Below are positions 15,005 through 23,446 of a stretch of DNA of 31,575 nt, piece after piece (position 1 is the first letter of the stretch; each line of letters opens with the position of its first letter). The DNA is taken from contig CAYUIZ010000023.1 of NCBI GenBank assembly GCA_964444885.1, positions 1 through 31,575 on the forward strand. The letters run 5' to 3'. The notes beneath the pieces were generated by a model. It saw only the letters and a list, made by a program, of their open reading frames with translations. It ran no database searches and was not told where the DNA came from. Made by a program: the position numbers and the translations under genes. Source of the DNA: CAYRGQ01 sp964444885. GTDB lineage: Bacteria > Bacteroidota > Bacteroidia > Sphingobacteriales > Sphingobacteriaceae.

Positions 15005-16231
15005 ATGTACATTTTTAGAGCGCTCTCACACCGGAACTATCGTTTGCACTACATTGGGCAGGGTATTTCCCTGCTAGGCACCTGGATGCAGCGAATTGCG
15101 GTGAGCTGGCTCATTTACCGCCTGACCGATTCAGCGCTGATGCTGGGTTTCGTAGCGTTTATTTCATTGCTCCCCTCACTCGTTCTGTCGCCGTTTATTG
15201 GGAGTTTCGTCGACCGCTATCCCAAATACCGCCTGATGCTGATCACGCAGGCGGGCATGATGCTGCAAGCCGGTATTCTGGCGCTCTTGGTCGGCACGGG
15301 ACACTTCACGGTGACCTGGATTGTGGCGATCAGTTTCGTACAGGGGGTAATTAACGCCTTCGACGTGACCGTCCGACAATCCATTATGGCGCAACTGGTT
15401 GACAACAAAGCCGACTTGCCCAACGCCATCGCGCTTAACTCGACCGCCTTCAACATGGCGCGGATGGTCGGTCCGGCAATCGGAGGCATCCTGTTGGCCA
15501 ATTACGGCGAAGCCGCTTGTTTCACCGTCAATTTTTTGAGCTATTTTGTCGTACTCGGCACGTTGCTCGCTATGCGGCTGCGCGCAGACCCCACGCCCGT
15601 TAAAACAGTGAGCAACTGGCAAGGCCTGGTGGATGGCTTTAACTATATCCGGAAGTCTACGCATTTATCGTCGCTGATTATCGTGCTTTCCCTGTCGAGC
15701 CTCTTTATTATCCCGTATACGACGTTGTTGCCGGTGGTGGCCAAGGAGATGTTCAACGGCGACGCCACCACGTTCAGCTGGTTTGAGAGCGCCGCAGGGC
15801 TGGGCGCGCTTCTCGGCGCCATTTATATGGCGCGGCTGCACCCGACCGCCAATCTTCGATTCCGTGTTATCGCCGCGGCGTTGGTGTTCGGCGCTGGGAT
15901 TACGGCTTTGTCACTTTCGGCAAAACTACCGCTGGCCCTGCTCTGTATCATGCTGGCCGCCGGTGGCATGATGATTCAGAACGCAAGCATCAACACATAC
16001 ATCCAAACCCACAGCTTGCCAGCCTACCGAGCACGTGCTATCAGCTATTACATCATGGCATTCCAAGGTGTTTTTCCCTTAGGAAGCTTGCTCATCGGCT
16101 TCGTGGCACAGACATGGGGCGTCAAAACCACCTTGCTGATTCAAGGGATCATCGGCTTCCTGATCGGCTTGTGTTTCCTTGCCTACGTCTGGCGGACGAT
16201 AACGAAACGATATGTGCCGACGCCCCGATGA
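15005..16231 (+). CDS. MFS transporter, MFS_3 (EntS-like exporter) type
   Basis: The 408-residue inner-membrane protein has about twelve hydrophobic segments. It begins FRALSHRNYRLHYIGQGISL, then LGTWMQRIAVSWLIYRLT, the usual N-terminus of MFS_3 proteins, and has the motif A-like FVDRYPKYRLM loop and NAIALNSTAFNMARMVGPAIGG in the second quarter. Relatives export siderophores such as enterobactin or drugs by proton antiport. No siderophore genes are adjacent, so the substrate is open. The ATG at 15005 fits the family N-terminus. It is transcribed toward the caspase locus but is separated from it by 147 bp and a promoter. Confidence 0.9.
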   Translation: MYIFRALSHRNYRLHYIGQGISLLGTWMQRIAVSWLIYRLTDSALMLGFVAFISLLPSLVLSPFIGSFVDRYPKYRLMLITQAGMMLQAGILALLVGTGHFTVTWIVAISFVQGVINAFDVTVRQSIMAQLVDNKADLPNAIALNSTAFNMARMVGPAIGGILLANYGEAACFTVNFLSYFVVLGTLLAMRLRADPTPVKTVSNWQGLVDGFNYIRKSTHLSSLIIVLSLSSLFIIPYTTLLPVVAKEMFNGDATTFSWFESAAGLGALLGAIYMARLHPTANLRFRVIAAALVFGAGITALSLSAKLPLALLCIMLAAGGMMIQNASINTYIQTHSLPAYRARAISYYIMAFQGVFPLGSLLIGFVAQTWGVKTTLLIQGIIGFLIGLCFLAYVWRTITKRYVPTPR

Positions 16232-16304
16232 GGAAATGGGCAGACCTTGACGAAACCAGCCCGGGCTCTCCTCGCTGATCCAGTTAAAATATTTTCGTGA
16301 AGCC

Positions 16305-16336
16305 ATTGTTGCATATACCAGAAATGTGTAAATTTG
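16305..16336 (+). promoter_or_regulatory. Predicted Bacteroidota-type promoter of the caspase pair
   Basis: ATTG at 16305-16308 and TAAATTTG at 16329-16336, 20 bases apart, fit the phylum's TTTG-N19-21-TAnnTTTG consensus with one mismatch. Transcription would begin near 16341, giving a leader of about 38 bases before the start codon at 16379. Confidence 0.55.
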
Positions 16337-16378
16337 ATTCATAGCTTCAATCAACGCTAACCCTAAAACCAACCTATT

Positions 16379-17140
16379 ATGAGTTCCCCTAGCAAGTTCT
16401 ACATGCGCCACATGAACCAAAAGACGAAATATCGTGCGACATGGGTGCCCAACAAGAGACTGGAAATCGGCCAAGTCGGAAAAATCGATAAAGCGGGCGT
16501 ATTTAGCGTCTTCACTTCGCTGGGCAAGGAAGGTATTCCGGTAGCGATAAGCTCAGACGAAGCATCCGGCGACTTTGACTACACGTCAAACGACACCGTA
16601 ACGATCCAACCCAAGCTACAGGGCGAAATACCGCTGGCTGGCAGTCCGTTTGCGGAAATCGAGGCGGGGTTCAGCATCGATTTCAAGAGCGATAAGAGCG
16701 TGGTTTTTCAGATCGGGGGAGTCAAGACCTACCAACTGACGAATCTATGGGAAATCGAGCAGCAAATATTGCAACGGTATGCGAGCGGAGCGTGGGATAA
16801 AGACCTATTGATTATCGCTGAACTAATCGAGGCAGCAGGAGGCACAATCATCATTTCAAACAGCAGCGACGCAGGTATTGACCTGAAAGCAAAGACCGGA
16901 ATTGGAACAGGAAAGCTTTCGCTGACGGACGTATCGTTGGGGCTGACCGTGGCGCGACAGCGTGGCAGCATAATCAAATACCTGCCGGACAGCACACTCA
17001 CGCCCCTATACCGCGTTATGGGCATTCGCCATCCGCTTTTCGGCAAACCGGGCATAGGTACCAAGGGCGTCGATCAGCAAATCCAAGAAACGCCCGACAA
17101 ACTGACTTATCAGGATTTCCACGAGGAGGAAATTGAGTAG
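16379..17140 (+). CDS. Candidate gasdermin-like pore-forming protein paired with a caspase
   Basis: I do not recognise this 253-residue protein with certainty. It has no signal peptide and no cysteine. It is built of alternating beta strands with amphipathic hairpins (DTVTIQPKLQGEIPL and FAEIEAGFSIDFKSDKSVVF, residues 72-110), then a helix (LTNLWEIEQQILQRY), a strand-helix-strand segment DLLIIAELIEAAGGTIIIS (142-160) and another strand pair ending GSIIKYLPDSTLTPLYRV. Strand order and the LLIIAELIEA-type strand resemble the N-terminal pore domain of gasdermins. Length, lack of a signal peptide, and position 24 bp upstream of a caspase-family gene are typical of bacterial gasdermins, which a protease activates by cutting off a short C-terminal peptide. 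Residues after about 216 form a polar tail with possible cut sites (MGIR, GTK). Against this, the N-terminal Cys that is lipidated in studied bacterial gasdermins is absent. The gene itself is certain; the function is a proposal. Confidence 0.4.
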   Translation: MSSPSKFYMRHMNQKTKYRATWVPNKRLEIGQVGKIDKAGVFSVFTSLGKEGIPVAISSDEASGDFDYTSNDTVTIQPKLQGEIPLAGSPFAEIEAGFSIDFKSDKSVVFQIGGVKTYQLTNLWEIEQQILQRYASGAWDKDLLIIAELIEAAGGTIIISNSSDAGIDLKAKTGIGTGKLSLTDVSLGLTVARQRGSIIKYLPDSTLTPLYRVMGIRHPLFGKPGIGTKGVDQQIQETPDKLTYQDFHEEEIE

Positions 17141-17164
17141 GGGCCAAGCCGAATTGAACCCACC

Positions 17165-19144
17165 ATGCCAAAAATTTACGCGCTTCTGGTTGGCATAAAC
17201 GGCTATGCGTCCAAGCCCTTGCACGGTTGCATCCACGACGTGCAGTCGGTTCGGGCGTACTTGGAATCCGCGTACCCGCCAGACCGGCTGGCAATTCAGG
17301 AATTAACGGACGAAACCGTGTGTAAACCCACACGTCAGGGGCTGATCGATGCGTTTGATTGGTTCGCTGACGCCACCGAGGGAGACACCTGTTTGTTCTA
17401 TTACAGCGGGCACGGGTCCTATGCAGAGGCTCCTGCCGATTTTGCGAACACGAATGGACAGGTACAGTCTTTTGTATGTTTGGATAGCCGGCAACCCGGC
17501 GGTATGGACTTGATCGACAAGGAATTAGCCTACCTCATCTGGAAAGTGAACACCCGGGCGTCCGGAGCAAGCTTCGTCGTGATAACCGATTGTTGCCATT
17601 CCGGGACAATCACCAAGGCCGGCGAACTGGAAAGCGGCGCAACGGAACGCATGTACCCCGCAGAATCCGGCCATGTGCCTGCGCGTGCTTCGGCATGCCT
17701 AGGCTACAACGATTGGGTAGGCGGGCGGCGCGCGTACCGGGAAGAATGGACACCTGACGGCACGCTTCGGGTTAGCGTGGAGCAAGCCCGCCATATCCAT
17801 GTGGCGGCTTGCGGAGACAGCCAGACCGCCAAGGAACTGGCCATTGGCGGTAAGCATCAAGGTGCCTTCACCCACACCTTATTGCATCACCTCTATGCCT
17901 TCGCCGGCCAAATCGGGTACGGCCAACTGCTCGAACAGGTCGCCGCCTCGGTGAAAAACCTGGCAGCCGACCAGCGCCCCCTCATCAATTTCAACGGCGG
18001 GCTAGTCCCCGCTGCAGGCTTAAACCAGCGGTTCCTATCCCAACAAGCAACATCCGCCGGCGCACAATACTCGGTATACCGCCATGCCCAATACGGATGG
18101 TGCGTCCGTGCGGGCACGGTCGACCAAGTGTTCAAAGGCGATCGAATCGTCGTGCAGGGCGATATCGAGAGCCGGGTGATCGCATCGCCCGCGCCGAATC
18201 TGTCGATCCTCCAAAATCGGCTTGAGCTCGAGTCCATCCCGCTGCCAGCCTTTGCAGCCGTTGACCGAAACCCCTCACCGCTCGCGCTAAGGGTTTCCTT
18301 TGCGCCCGGCCTGCCGGAGAATGTCCGGAAATCGATCCGCGATGCCTTTGCCCATACCGGTATTCGGAATGTGCAACTCGATGAAGAGAAGTCCGGCACC
18401 TATGTCATCCATGTCGATTCGCGGTCGCACGCCTACCTCGCGCTTGCCGGCACCACAACGCCCGTCTTTGCCAGTTCACCCGTTCAGGACGCCTCGGCCG
18501 CTCAAATTTTTATCGAGCAAATCAGCCGCCTACAAAATTGGCAATACGTCAAAACTTTAGACAACCCGCGCACCACCCTTGATCCGAGTAGCTATCGGAT
18601 CGAGCTGTTCGAAATCGATGGGGGAATGCCTTTTGACGAGCAACGTTGGATCGCACACGATCCCGCCCAGCAGCTAATCGACCTGACATACCAAGTGCAT
18701 GCAGGTGTTTGGACACCTCCCTTAGTGCGCATAGCCGTCACGAACCGGACGGCATCTACATTGTGGGTAAGCCACGCCTATTTGGCTTTTGATTTCGGGA
18801 TTTCCACGCACTATTTCCGGTTATTGGAGATACCGCCCGGCGAGCGACATTGGCTGACATTTGATTACGCCGGCTCCGTATCCGAATTTATCGCCCTGCA
18901 GCTGGAAGACCGATACGTACGATCGGGACATGATCGCATATGCGAATACATCAAGCTATTCCTGAGCACCGGTGACCCGATTTCGACCCACGGACTAACC
19001 CAGTCGGGTATCGCTGGCGCCGCAACGCATGACGCAACAGCCAAGTCTCGCGACGACGACTTCCGCTTGGTTTCGTCCGCCCGCCCCAGCTGGCAGGCGG
19101 CAACCCTGGGTTTCCGTATCCGACATGGCACCGCGTCGCCATAA
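17165..19144 (+). CDS. Caspase-family (C14, metacaspase-like) cysteine protease with C-terminal beta-sandwich
   Basis: The 659-residue product opens with the caspase domain (3-280): YALLVGINGY, then the catalytic His83 in YYSGHGS and catalytic Cys144 in ITDCCHSG, so the dyad is intact. There is no signal peptide, so it acts in the cytoplasm. A linker domain (about 300-470) and a beta-sandwich (about 475-605, with RIAVTNRTASTLWVSHAYLAF and ending YIKLFLSTGDP) follow. Both are also found in the pseudo-caspase at 20993-23443, and the sandwich appears again in the SLOG protein. Members of this class cleave after basic residues or other specific sites and act as suicide effectors in bacterial immunity. 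It lies 24 bp after the candidate pore-former gene and so is its likely activator. Its stop is 13 bp from the convergent SLOG gene. Confidence 0.9.
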   Translation: MPKIYALLVGINGYASKPLHGCIHDVQSVRAYLESAYPPDRLAIQELTDETVCKPTRQGLIDAFDWFADATEGDTCLFYYSGHGSYAEAPADFANTNGQVQSFVCLDSRQPGGMDLIDKELAYLIWKVNTRASGASFVVITDCCHSGTITKAGELESGATERMYPAESGHVPARASACLGYNDWVGGRRAYREEWTPDGTLRVSVEQARHIHVAACGDSQTAKELAIGGKHQGAFTHTLLHHLYAFAGQIGYGQLLEQVAASVKNLAADQRPLINFNGGLVPAAGLNQRFLSQQATSAGAQYSVYRHAQYGWCVRAGTVDQVFKGDRIVVQGDIESRVIASPAPNLSILQNRLELESIPLPAFAAVDRNPSPLALRVSFAPGLPENVRKSIRDAFAHTGIRNVQLDEEKSGTYVIHVDSRSHAYLALAGTTTPVFASSPVQDASAAQIFIEQISRLQNWQYVKTLDNPRTTLDPSSYRIELFEIDGGMPFDEQRWIAHDPAQQLIDLTYQVHAGVWTPPLVRIAVTNRTASTLWVSHAYLAFDFGISTHYFRLLEIPPGERHWLTFDYAGSVSEFIALQLEDRYVRSGHDRICEYIKLFLSTGDPISTHGLTQSGIAGAATHDATAKSRDDDFRLVSSARPSWQAATLGFRIRHGTASP

Positions 19145-19157
19145 CTGCGGGAGTTTT

Positions 19158-20996
19158 TCAGGTCCGGCTTCGTAAGATTTCATCCAAAGCGCTGAGCACG
19201 TCCACGGCGATTTTCGTCGCCGATGCCGGATCGGCTATCCGCGCACGGATAGCATCGGGCAGGGGAGGTGTCCCACCGTGAGCCGCAACCATGGCATCGT
19301 CAGTCTCCTTCGCCACCCCGCCCGTGGCAGGCAACGGAAAGATGGGCTTTCCTGCTTTCGCGGCGGCTTTCCGTAGCCGTTCGGTTCCGGCATTGCCACC
19401 AATTATGATGAGTGCATCTGCCCGTTTAACCGCCTCGTCGTACCAGCTATTCGTGAACGAAAGCCACGGTGAGGGGAGACGTTCCAGCTCCCCAACGGCG
19501 TACCGGACAGCCTGGCTGGTTTCGATGACCTGCCGCAGGCGCTCGCGGTCGGAAATCCCCATGGCCGCTAGTTGGCTGGCAAACGCTTTTGCGCCAACTT
19601 CATCTACACCGGGCCAGCCGCCTACCATCAATCCGTAACCTTCTTTGGCAAGCTCGATGCCCAACGCCTCTGCCATCCACCGCGTGGATTCCGGCAGTTT
19701 TTCCTCACCCGTGCCGGCCAGGAGAATCCATTTGTCTTTAGCGGGCAACGGCCACGAATCTTCAATGCCAAATGTCCACGACTGATGGATATCCATCTCA
19801 CTGGCGGTTAGCAACCGATAGTACGCACCATCCGTTTCGGTACCCGCAAAAGACTGATATTGATCGGTTTCAGCATTACTTGGGAAATTACGATTCACCA
19901 CAAACAATTTGAAATAATTCGCCTTCTTGGGCGTGGTCACATTTTCCGAGACACCCGCTTCCGTTCCCAAGTTGGGGAAGAAGTATTCGGAATCGAAATA
20001 CTTTACGATCTCGGGACCCTCTTCATCCACGGCGTATCCGGGGGTAACTGCAAACGAGAGGTCGGCATTAAACCATACGCCGATGAGATCCAGCGCAGGC
20101 GACAGAAAGGGACGCACCCGCACATGGAACCGAACCGACGGGTCTTGGACATGTAGGCAATAGTCAGGAGGAATGGCAAACTGAGTCGTTTCCCGGCCGC
20201 GAAATGCATCAAGCGCTTGCCACTCTCCCGATTCAAAGCGGATCTCCACTGTCCCCATGTGACGTGGTTTGCTGGGCTTGGCATGGAGCATGGCCAGCCA
20301 AGCGGTGAACTGCGGAAACTGGTTGGGCAGACGATTGCCGCTTGCCGGGAAACCAAATAATATGTCTTTCGACACAGGATGGCGGAGCACGACGCGGGAC
20401 GCTTCGGTAGACAGTTCGAAATCAGCAACCCCGTCGACCATAGTCAAAAATGGATTGTACTGGATTTGCTCGCGGAGCGCCGAATCCGCGCATGCCCAGC
20501 GGGGCACCCGGCCACCGATGGTTTGCAACAAGGTAAGCAGGTGCGCATTGCGTTTAATGGAGTTTAAATTATACGCCTGGCCCACGGTCCGTAACGCCTC
20601 TTCGGCGGCTAGCGTCCAGACGCCGTCAACCGCCAAGCGGGTTTGCGTGGTGGATAACAGGGTGTTCAGGATTTCCTGCAGCGCGGTGATATAGGATGCT
20701 TCTTGGCGCTCGCCCATGACTTGCTCGTATCGAAGGCGGACGGCGTCATTAATACTCACCCCAGCCGTCATATCCGGTTCCAGCACCCGCAACAACAACT
20801 CAAATTGACTGAAAGTCAGTCGGTCGGGAGCTTCCTCGGCAGTAACAGCACCGCGCCTCGGGATGTGTAGAAGCTGGATCGCCATCGCCAATTCCTGCCT
20901 ACCCAACCCCCAGTTGCCATCGGGCGACAGCACGAATCCGATGTCGGCCACGCCCCAATCCGGATGCGTACTTGGAAAATTGCTTTGCGGTCTCAT
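19158..20996 (-). CDS. SLOG-domain protein, likely nucleotide-signal sensor, with a caspase-type beta-sandwich
   Basis: The 612-residue product has a C-terminal SLOG domain (about 422-600): WILLAGTG, the loop MVGGWPGVDEVG (457-468) and ADALIIIGGNAGTERLRKAA (527-546) are the Rossmann-like nucleotide-binding signatures of SMF/DprA-LOG proteins. In bacterial immunity SLOG domains bind NAD- or nucleotide-derived signals. The N-terminal 10-165 region is helical, with a short DGVWTLAAEEALRTVG stretch like a peptidoglycan-binding repeat. Residues about 285-375 (FHVRVRPFLSPALDLIGVWF and later YFKLFVVNRNFP) look like the C-terminal beta-sandwich of the neighbouring caspase. It is the last gene of the five-gene operon and overlaps the pseudo-caspase gene by 4 bp (ATGA). 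The SLOG call is firm; the ligand and output are inference. Confidence 0.75.
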   Translation of the reverse strand: MRPQSNFPSTHPDWGVADIGFVLSPDGNWGLGRQELAMAIQLLHIPRRGAVTAEEAPDRLTFSQFELLLRVLEPDMTAGVSINDAVRLRYEQVMGERQEASYITALQEILNTLLSTTQTRLAVDGVWTLAAEEALRTVGQAYNLNSIKRNAHLLTLLQTIGGRVPRWACADSALREQIQYNPFLTMVDGVADFELSTEASRVVLRHPVSKDILFGFPASGNRLPNQFPQFTAWLAMLHAKPSKPRHMGTVEIRFESGEWQALDAFRGRETTQFAIPPDYCLHVQDPSVRFHVRVRPFLSPALDLIGVWFNADLSFAVTPGYAVDEEGPEIVKYFDSEYFFPNLGTEAGVSENVTTPKKANYFKLFVVNRNFPSNAETDQYQSFAGTETDGAYYRLLTASEMDIHQSWTFGIEDSWPLPAKDKWILLAGTGEEKLPESTRWMAEALGIELAKEGYGLMVGGWPGVDEVGAKAFASQLAAMGISDRERLRQVIETSQAVRYAVGELERLPSPWLSFTNSWYDEAVKRADALIIIGGNAGTERLRKAAAKAGKPIFPLPATGGVAKETDDAMVAAHGGTPPLPDAIRARIADPASATKIAVDVLSALDEILRSRT

Positions 20997-23443
20997 AACG
21001 GCACAATACTAACGCCAGCCTGTTCCAACTCCGGGAAACAAGGCCTGCAATGGGTGAATACCTTGAACTGCAACGCCGTTCCTTGACGTAACGCCTGCAG
21101 AAAAAGCGCGGCATCTTTTACCGTGTGCCGCAAAGGTTCGCCAGCAGCTACCGCCAACACGGGTGGACTAACCCGCTTCACCGAAAAGTCATTGGCGGAC
21201 AACGCGTATAACGCCGCATAAACAGGTTCGTCTGCCCAGCTTCGCAATTCGATATGGAACGGCTTGATCCGGACTTTGCCATCCACAATATCAAAGCATT
21301 CCTCAAGCCGGTGGTCCATTGCTTCGGACATCTGTCTTTCCCAGCCTGCAATCACTTCTATGCTTGGCGGACTTTGCAGGTTATTCACGTATTGATAGCG
21401 GCTGAAGGCAAGGATAGAATCAACCAGCCCCTTTTCCCCATTCGCCCGCCATTTACACGTTACGTCGCCTTGCCCAGCCGCAAAGAAATGCACGTCAAAT
21501 TGGTCGCTATCCCGGGCGAATATCCTAAAACGGTTGCCCCGCCCGATATCCGGCGACTCGTAAAACGCGTGCCCGAGCGAATAATTCGGTACCGGAGCGC
21601 GCTCCAGCGTACGGACTAGTTCATGCAACGCCGGGTCCGATTCGTAGCCCTCAAGGGAGAAATACACCGGCCGTTCGATGATCGGCTTATAAAGCTGGCG
21701 CGGATTGAGCAAGCGTTGGTTTTCGGAGATTTCCAAGCTCTCCCTATCGCGGTCCACGAAACCCCGGACGGCGGGTTTCACCGCGTCGTCCGTGTAGGTC
21801 AACACCCCGCTTATAACGGACAACGGTTCAGCATAGTAGCGGAATCCATCATCCAGCATGACCCATTCATGGCGCGCATGCCGATAAGCGATAATAGGGT
21901 CTGTCCACGGCCGTACGGCAGCATAACTCAGTGCGATTCGCGATCCGTGGGCAGCATGGGGCACATACACGATAGGTGGCGGCGCCTTTTCGTGCCAGCG
22001 GTCCTGATAGGCCATGCTTAACAGCAACTGGAGATCGCGGAAGGAAACGTCCCCGGGATATTCTTCCAGTACCGATGCTAACAATTCGGACAGGTAGCCC
22101 GGGGGAGGGTGGGCGCTCTGCCTCGAATTTCCGACAACCTGTGCCGACGCAATGATGACAGCATCGGTGGCGCGCCACGACAGCCAATCCGTTTCCCCGT
22201 CAAGCACGAGCACAATCTGTTGTATGGTTGAAAATTCACCAAGCAACTGTGCCAAGGAGTCGGGTGTAAGGCCCTCGCCGTGGCTTTCATCCCCAGCCAG
22301 GAATTGCATGCCTGCCTGGCCCCACCCGAACGAACCTGAAAGGCAAATAAACAGGGCATCTTCGGGACGTGCCTGTGACATGACGGACGTGATGCGCGCC
22401 ATCATTCCAGCATACGTGGCCTTGCGGCCACCTAAAAACTGAACATCCGCCATCGCAGCGGACGGATAGACATCCTTGCCAAACCAACGCGCCAAAGCCT
22501 CAGGGCCCTGCCCAGTGTTTCCTCGGCCCTGTAAGAAAGTTTCGCCCGGTGCGATAATGATCGAAAAAACCCTTGTTTTTCCCGACTTCTTTCTTTCCAG
22601 CCGATCACGGAATTGCGGCTGGATGGGCAACTCCACGTGGGCTAGCGACTGCCCTAATTCTTCGATAAAACCATTGTCCAACTGATAGTAGAGATCAGAT
22701 ACCTGCTTCGCGTCTACATCAAAGAGATGCGCACGGTTTGCCTGGCTATAGCGGTGCAGATTGACGAAAGCAGCTTGCTCCGTCACTTCGTTTTGGTGAA
22801 TGGCGAGGCCGATTTGCTGGCCAAGCCGGTCGAGCATGCCATTTAACTGCAATTGGCGATGCGTGTCTGTCTGATCGGACAGTGGATCGAACGTCTGTTG
22901 GAAAGCTGCGGCTACTTCGAAAGCCAAAGCTTCGGGTTCCAGATAGGCCAGCGCCGCCCACTGATTGGCTTCGCGGAAAGCTGGCATATTATGCTCGGCC
23001 GGCAAATGATTGTCTGCACAGTACTGGTGCAGAAAATGCGCTAATGATTGCAGGCGGTCGTCCGCATACCGCCCGATACCAAAAGACGAAAACCAATGGC
23101 CGCTTTTTAGCAGGTATAGCAAGTACGTACGGATCTCCGGAAACATCTCGTACTGCCGATTGGCCACGGGACGCACGAGCGACGACAGGAGGAAATCGCT
23201 GACAACGACTGCGCTGACCTTGCGGGCCGCACCATCCTGCATGAACGTATTAAAGTTCAACCAAATCAAATTAGCAAGCCGCGGAGAAAGCACCAGCGGA
23301 AAGGCCGCGTGGCAAGCGAAAACCATGTGTTCGAGCCCATATAATTGCCCGTTTTCTCCTGTGCAAAAGCGATGGAAATACGTGTCGACCCGAAGACGGG
23401 AGTCGTCACTCAAAACCAGATTGCCAACTTCAATGGGTAACAT
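20993..23443 (-). CDS. Pseudo-caspase regulator (third component of the vWA-MoxR system)
   Basis: The 816-residue product has a helical N-terminal half (1-285) with FLLSSLVRPVANRQYEMFPE, then IRTYLLYLL and an AHFLHQYC helix. Residues 289-500 follow the caspase fold: RVFSIIIAPG for strand 1, ALFICLSGSFGWG where the catalytic His should be, IVLVLDGETDW where the catalytic Cys should be, then AVIIASAQVVGNS. The expected His is Ser371 and the expected Cys is Glu417, so it cannot be a protease. The downstream linker (510-692) and sandwich (about 700-800) align with the active caspase at 17165 (YRHARHEWV with YRHAQYGWC; RYQYVNNLQSPP with NWQYVKTLDNP). It is therefore a caspase paralogue turned regulator or scaffold. 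Its place after MoxR and vWA genes is that of the vWA-MoxR-associated protein of ternary conflict systems. It starts 3 bp after the vWA stop. Confidence 0.7.
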   Translation of the reverse strand: MLPIEVGNLVLSDDSRLRVDTYFHRFCTGENGQLYGLEHMVFACHAAFPLVLSPRLANLIWLNFNTFMQDGAARKVSAVVVSDFLLSSLVRPVANRQYEMFPEIRTYLLYLLKSGHWFSSFGIGRYADDRLQSLAHFLHQYCADNHLPAEHNMPAFREANQWAALAYLEPEALAFEVAAAFQQTFDPLSDQTDTHRQLQLNGMLDRLGQQIGLAIHQNEVTEQAAFVNLHRYSQANRAHLFDVDAKQVSDLYYQLDNGFIEELGQSLAHVELPIQPQFRDRLERKKSGKTRVFSIIIAPGETFLQGRGNTGQGPEALARWFGKDVYPSAAMADVQFLGGRKATYAGMMARITSVMSQARPEDALFICLSGSFGWGQAGMQFLAGDESHGEGLTPDSLAQLLGEFSTIQQIVLVLDGETDWLSWRATDAVIIASAQVVGNSRQSAHPPPGYLSELLASVLEEYPGDVSFRDLQLLLSMAYQDRWHEKAPPPIVYVPHAAHGSRIALSYAAVRPWTDPIIAYRHARHEWVMLDDGFRYYAEPLSVISGVLTYTDDAVKPAVRGFVDRDRESLEISENQRLLNPRQLYKPIIERPVYFSLEGYESDPALHELVRTLERAPVPNYSLGHAFYESPDIGRGNRFRIFARDSDQFDVHFFAAGQGDVTCKWRANGEKGLVDSILAFSRYQYVNNLQSPPSIEVIAGWERQMSEAMDHRLEECFDIVDGKVRIKPFHIELRSWADEPVYAALYALSANDFSVKRVSPPVLAVAAGEPLRHTVKDAALFLQALRQGTALQFKVFTHCRPCFPELEQAGVSIVPL

Positions 23444-23446
23444 CTT

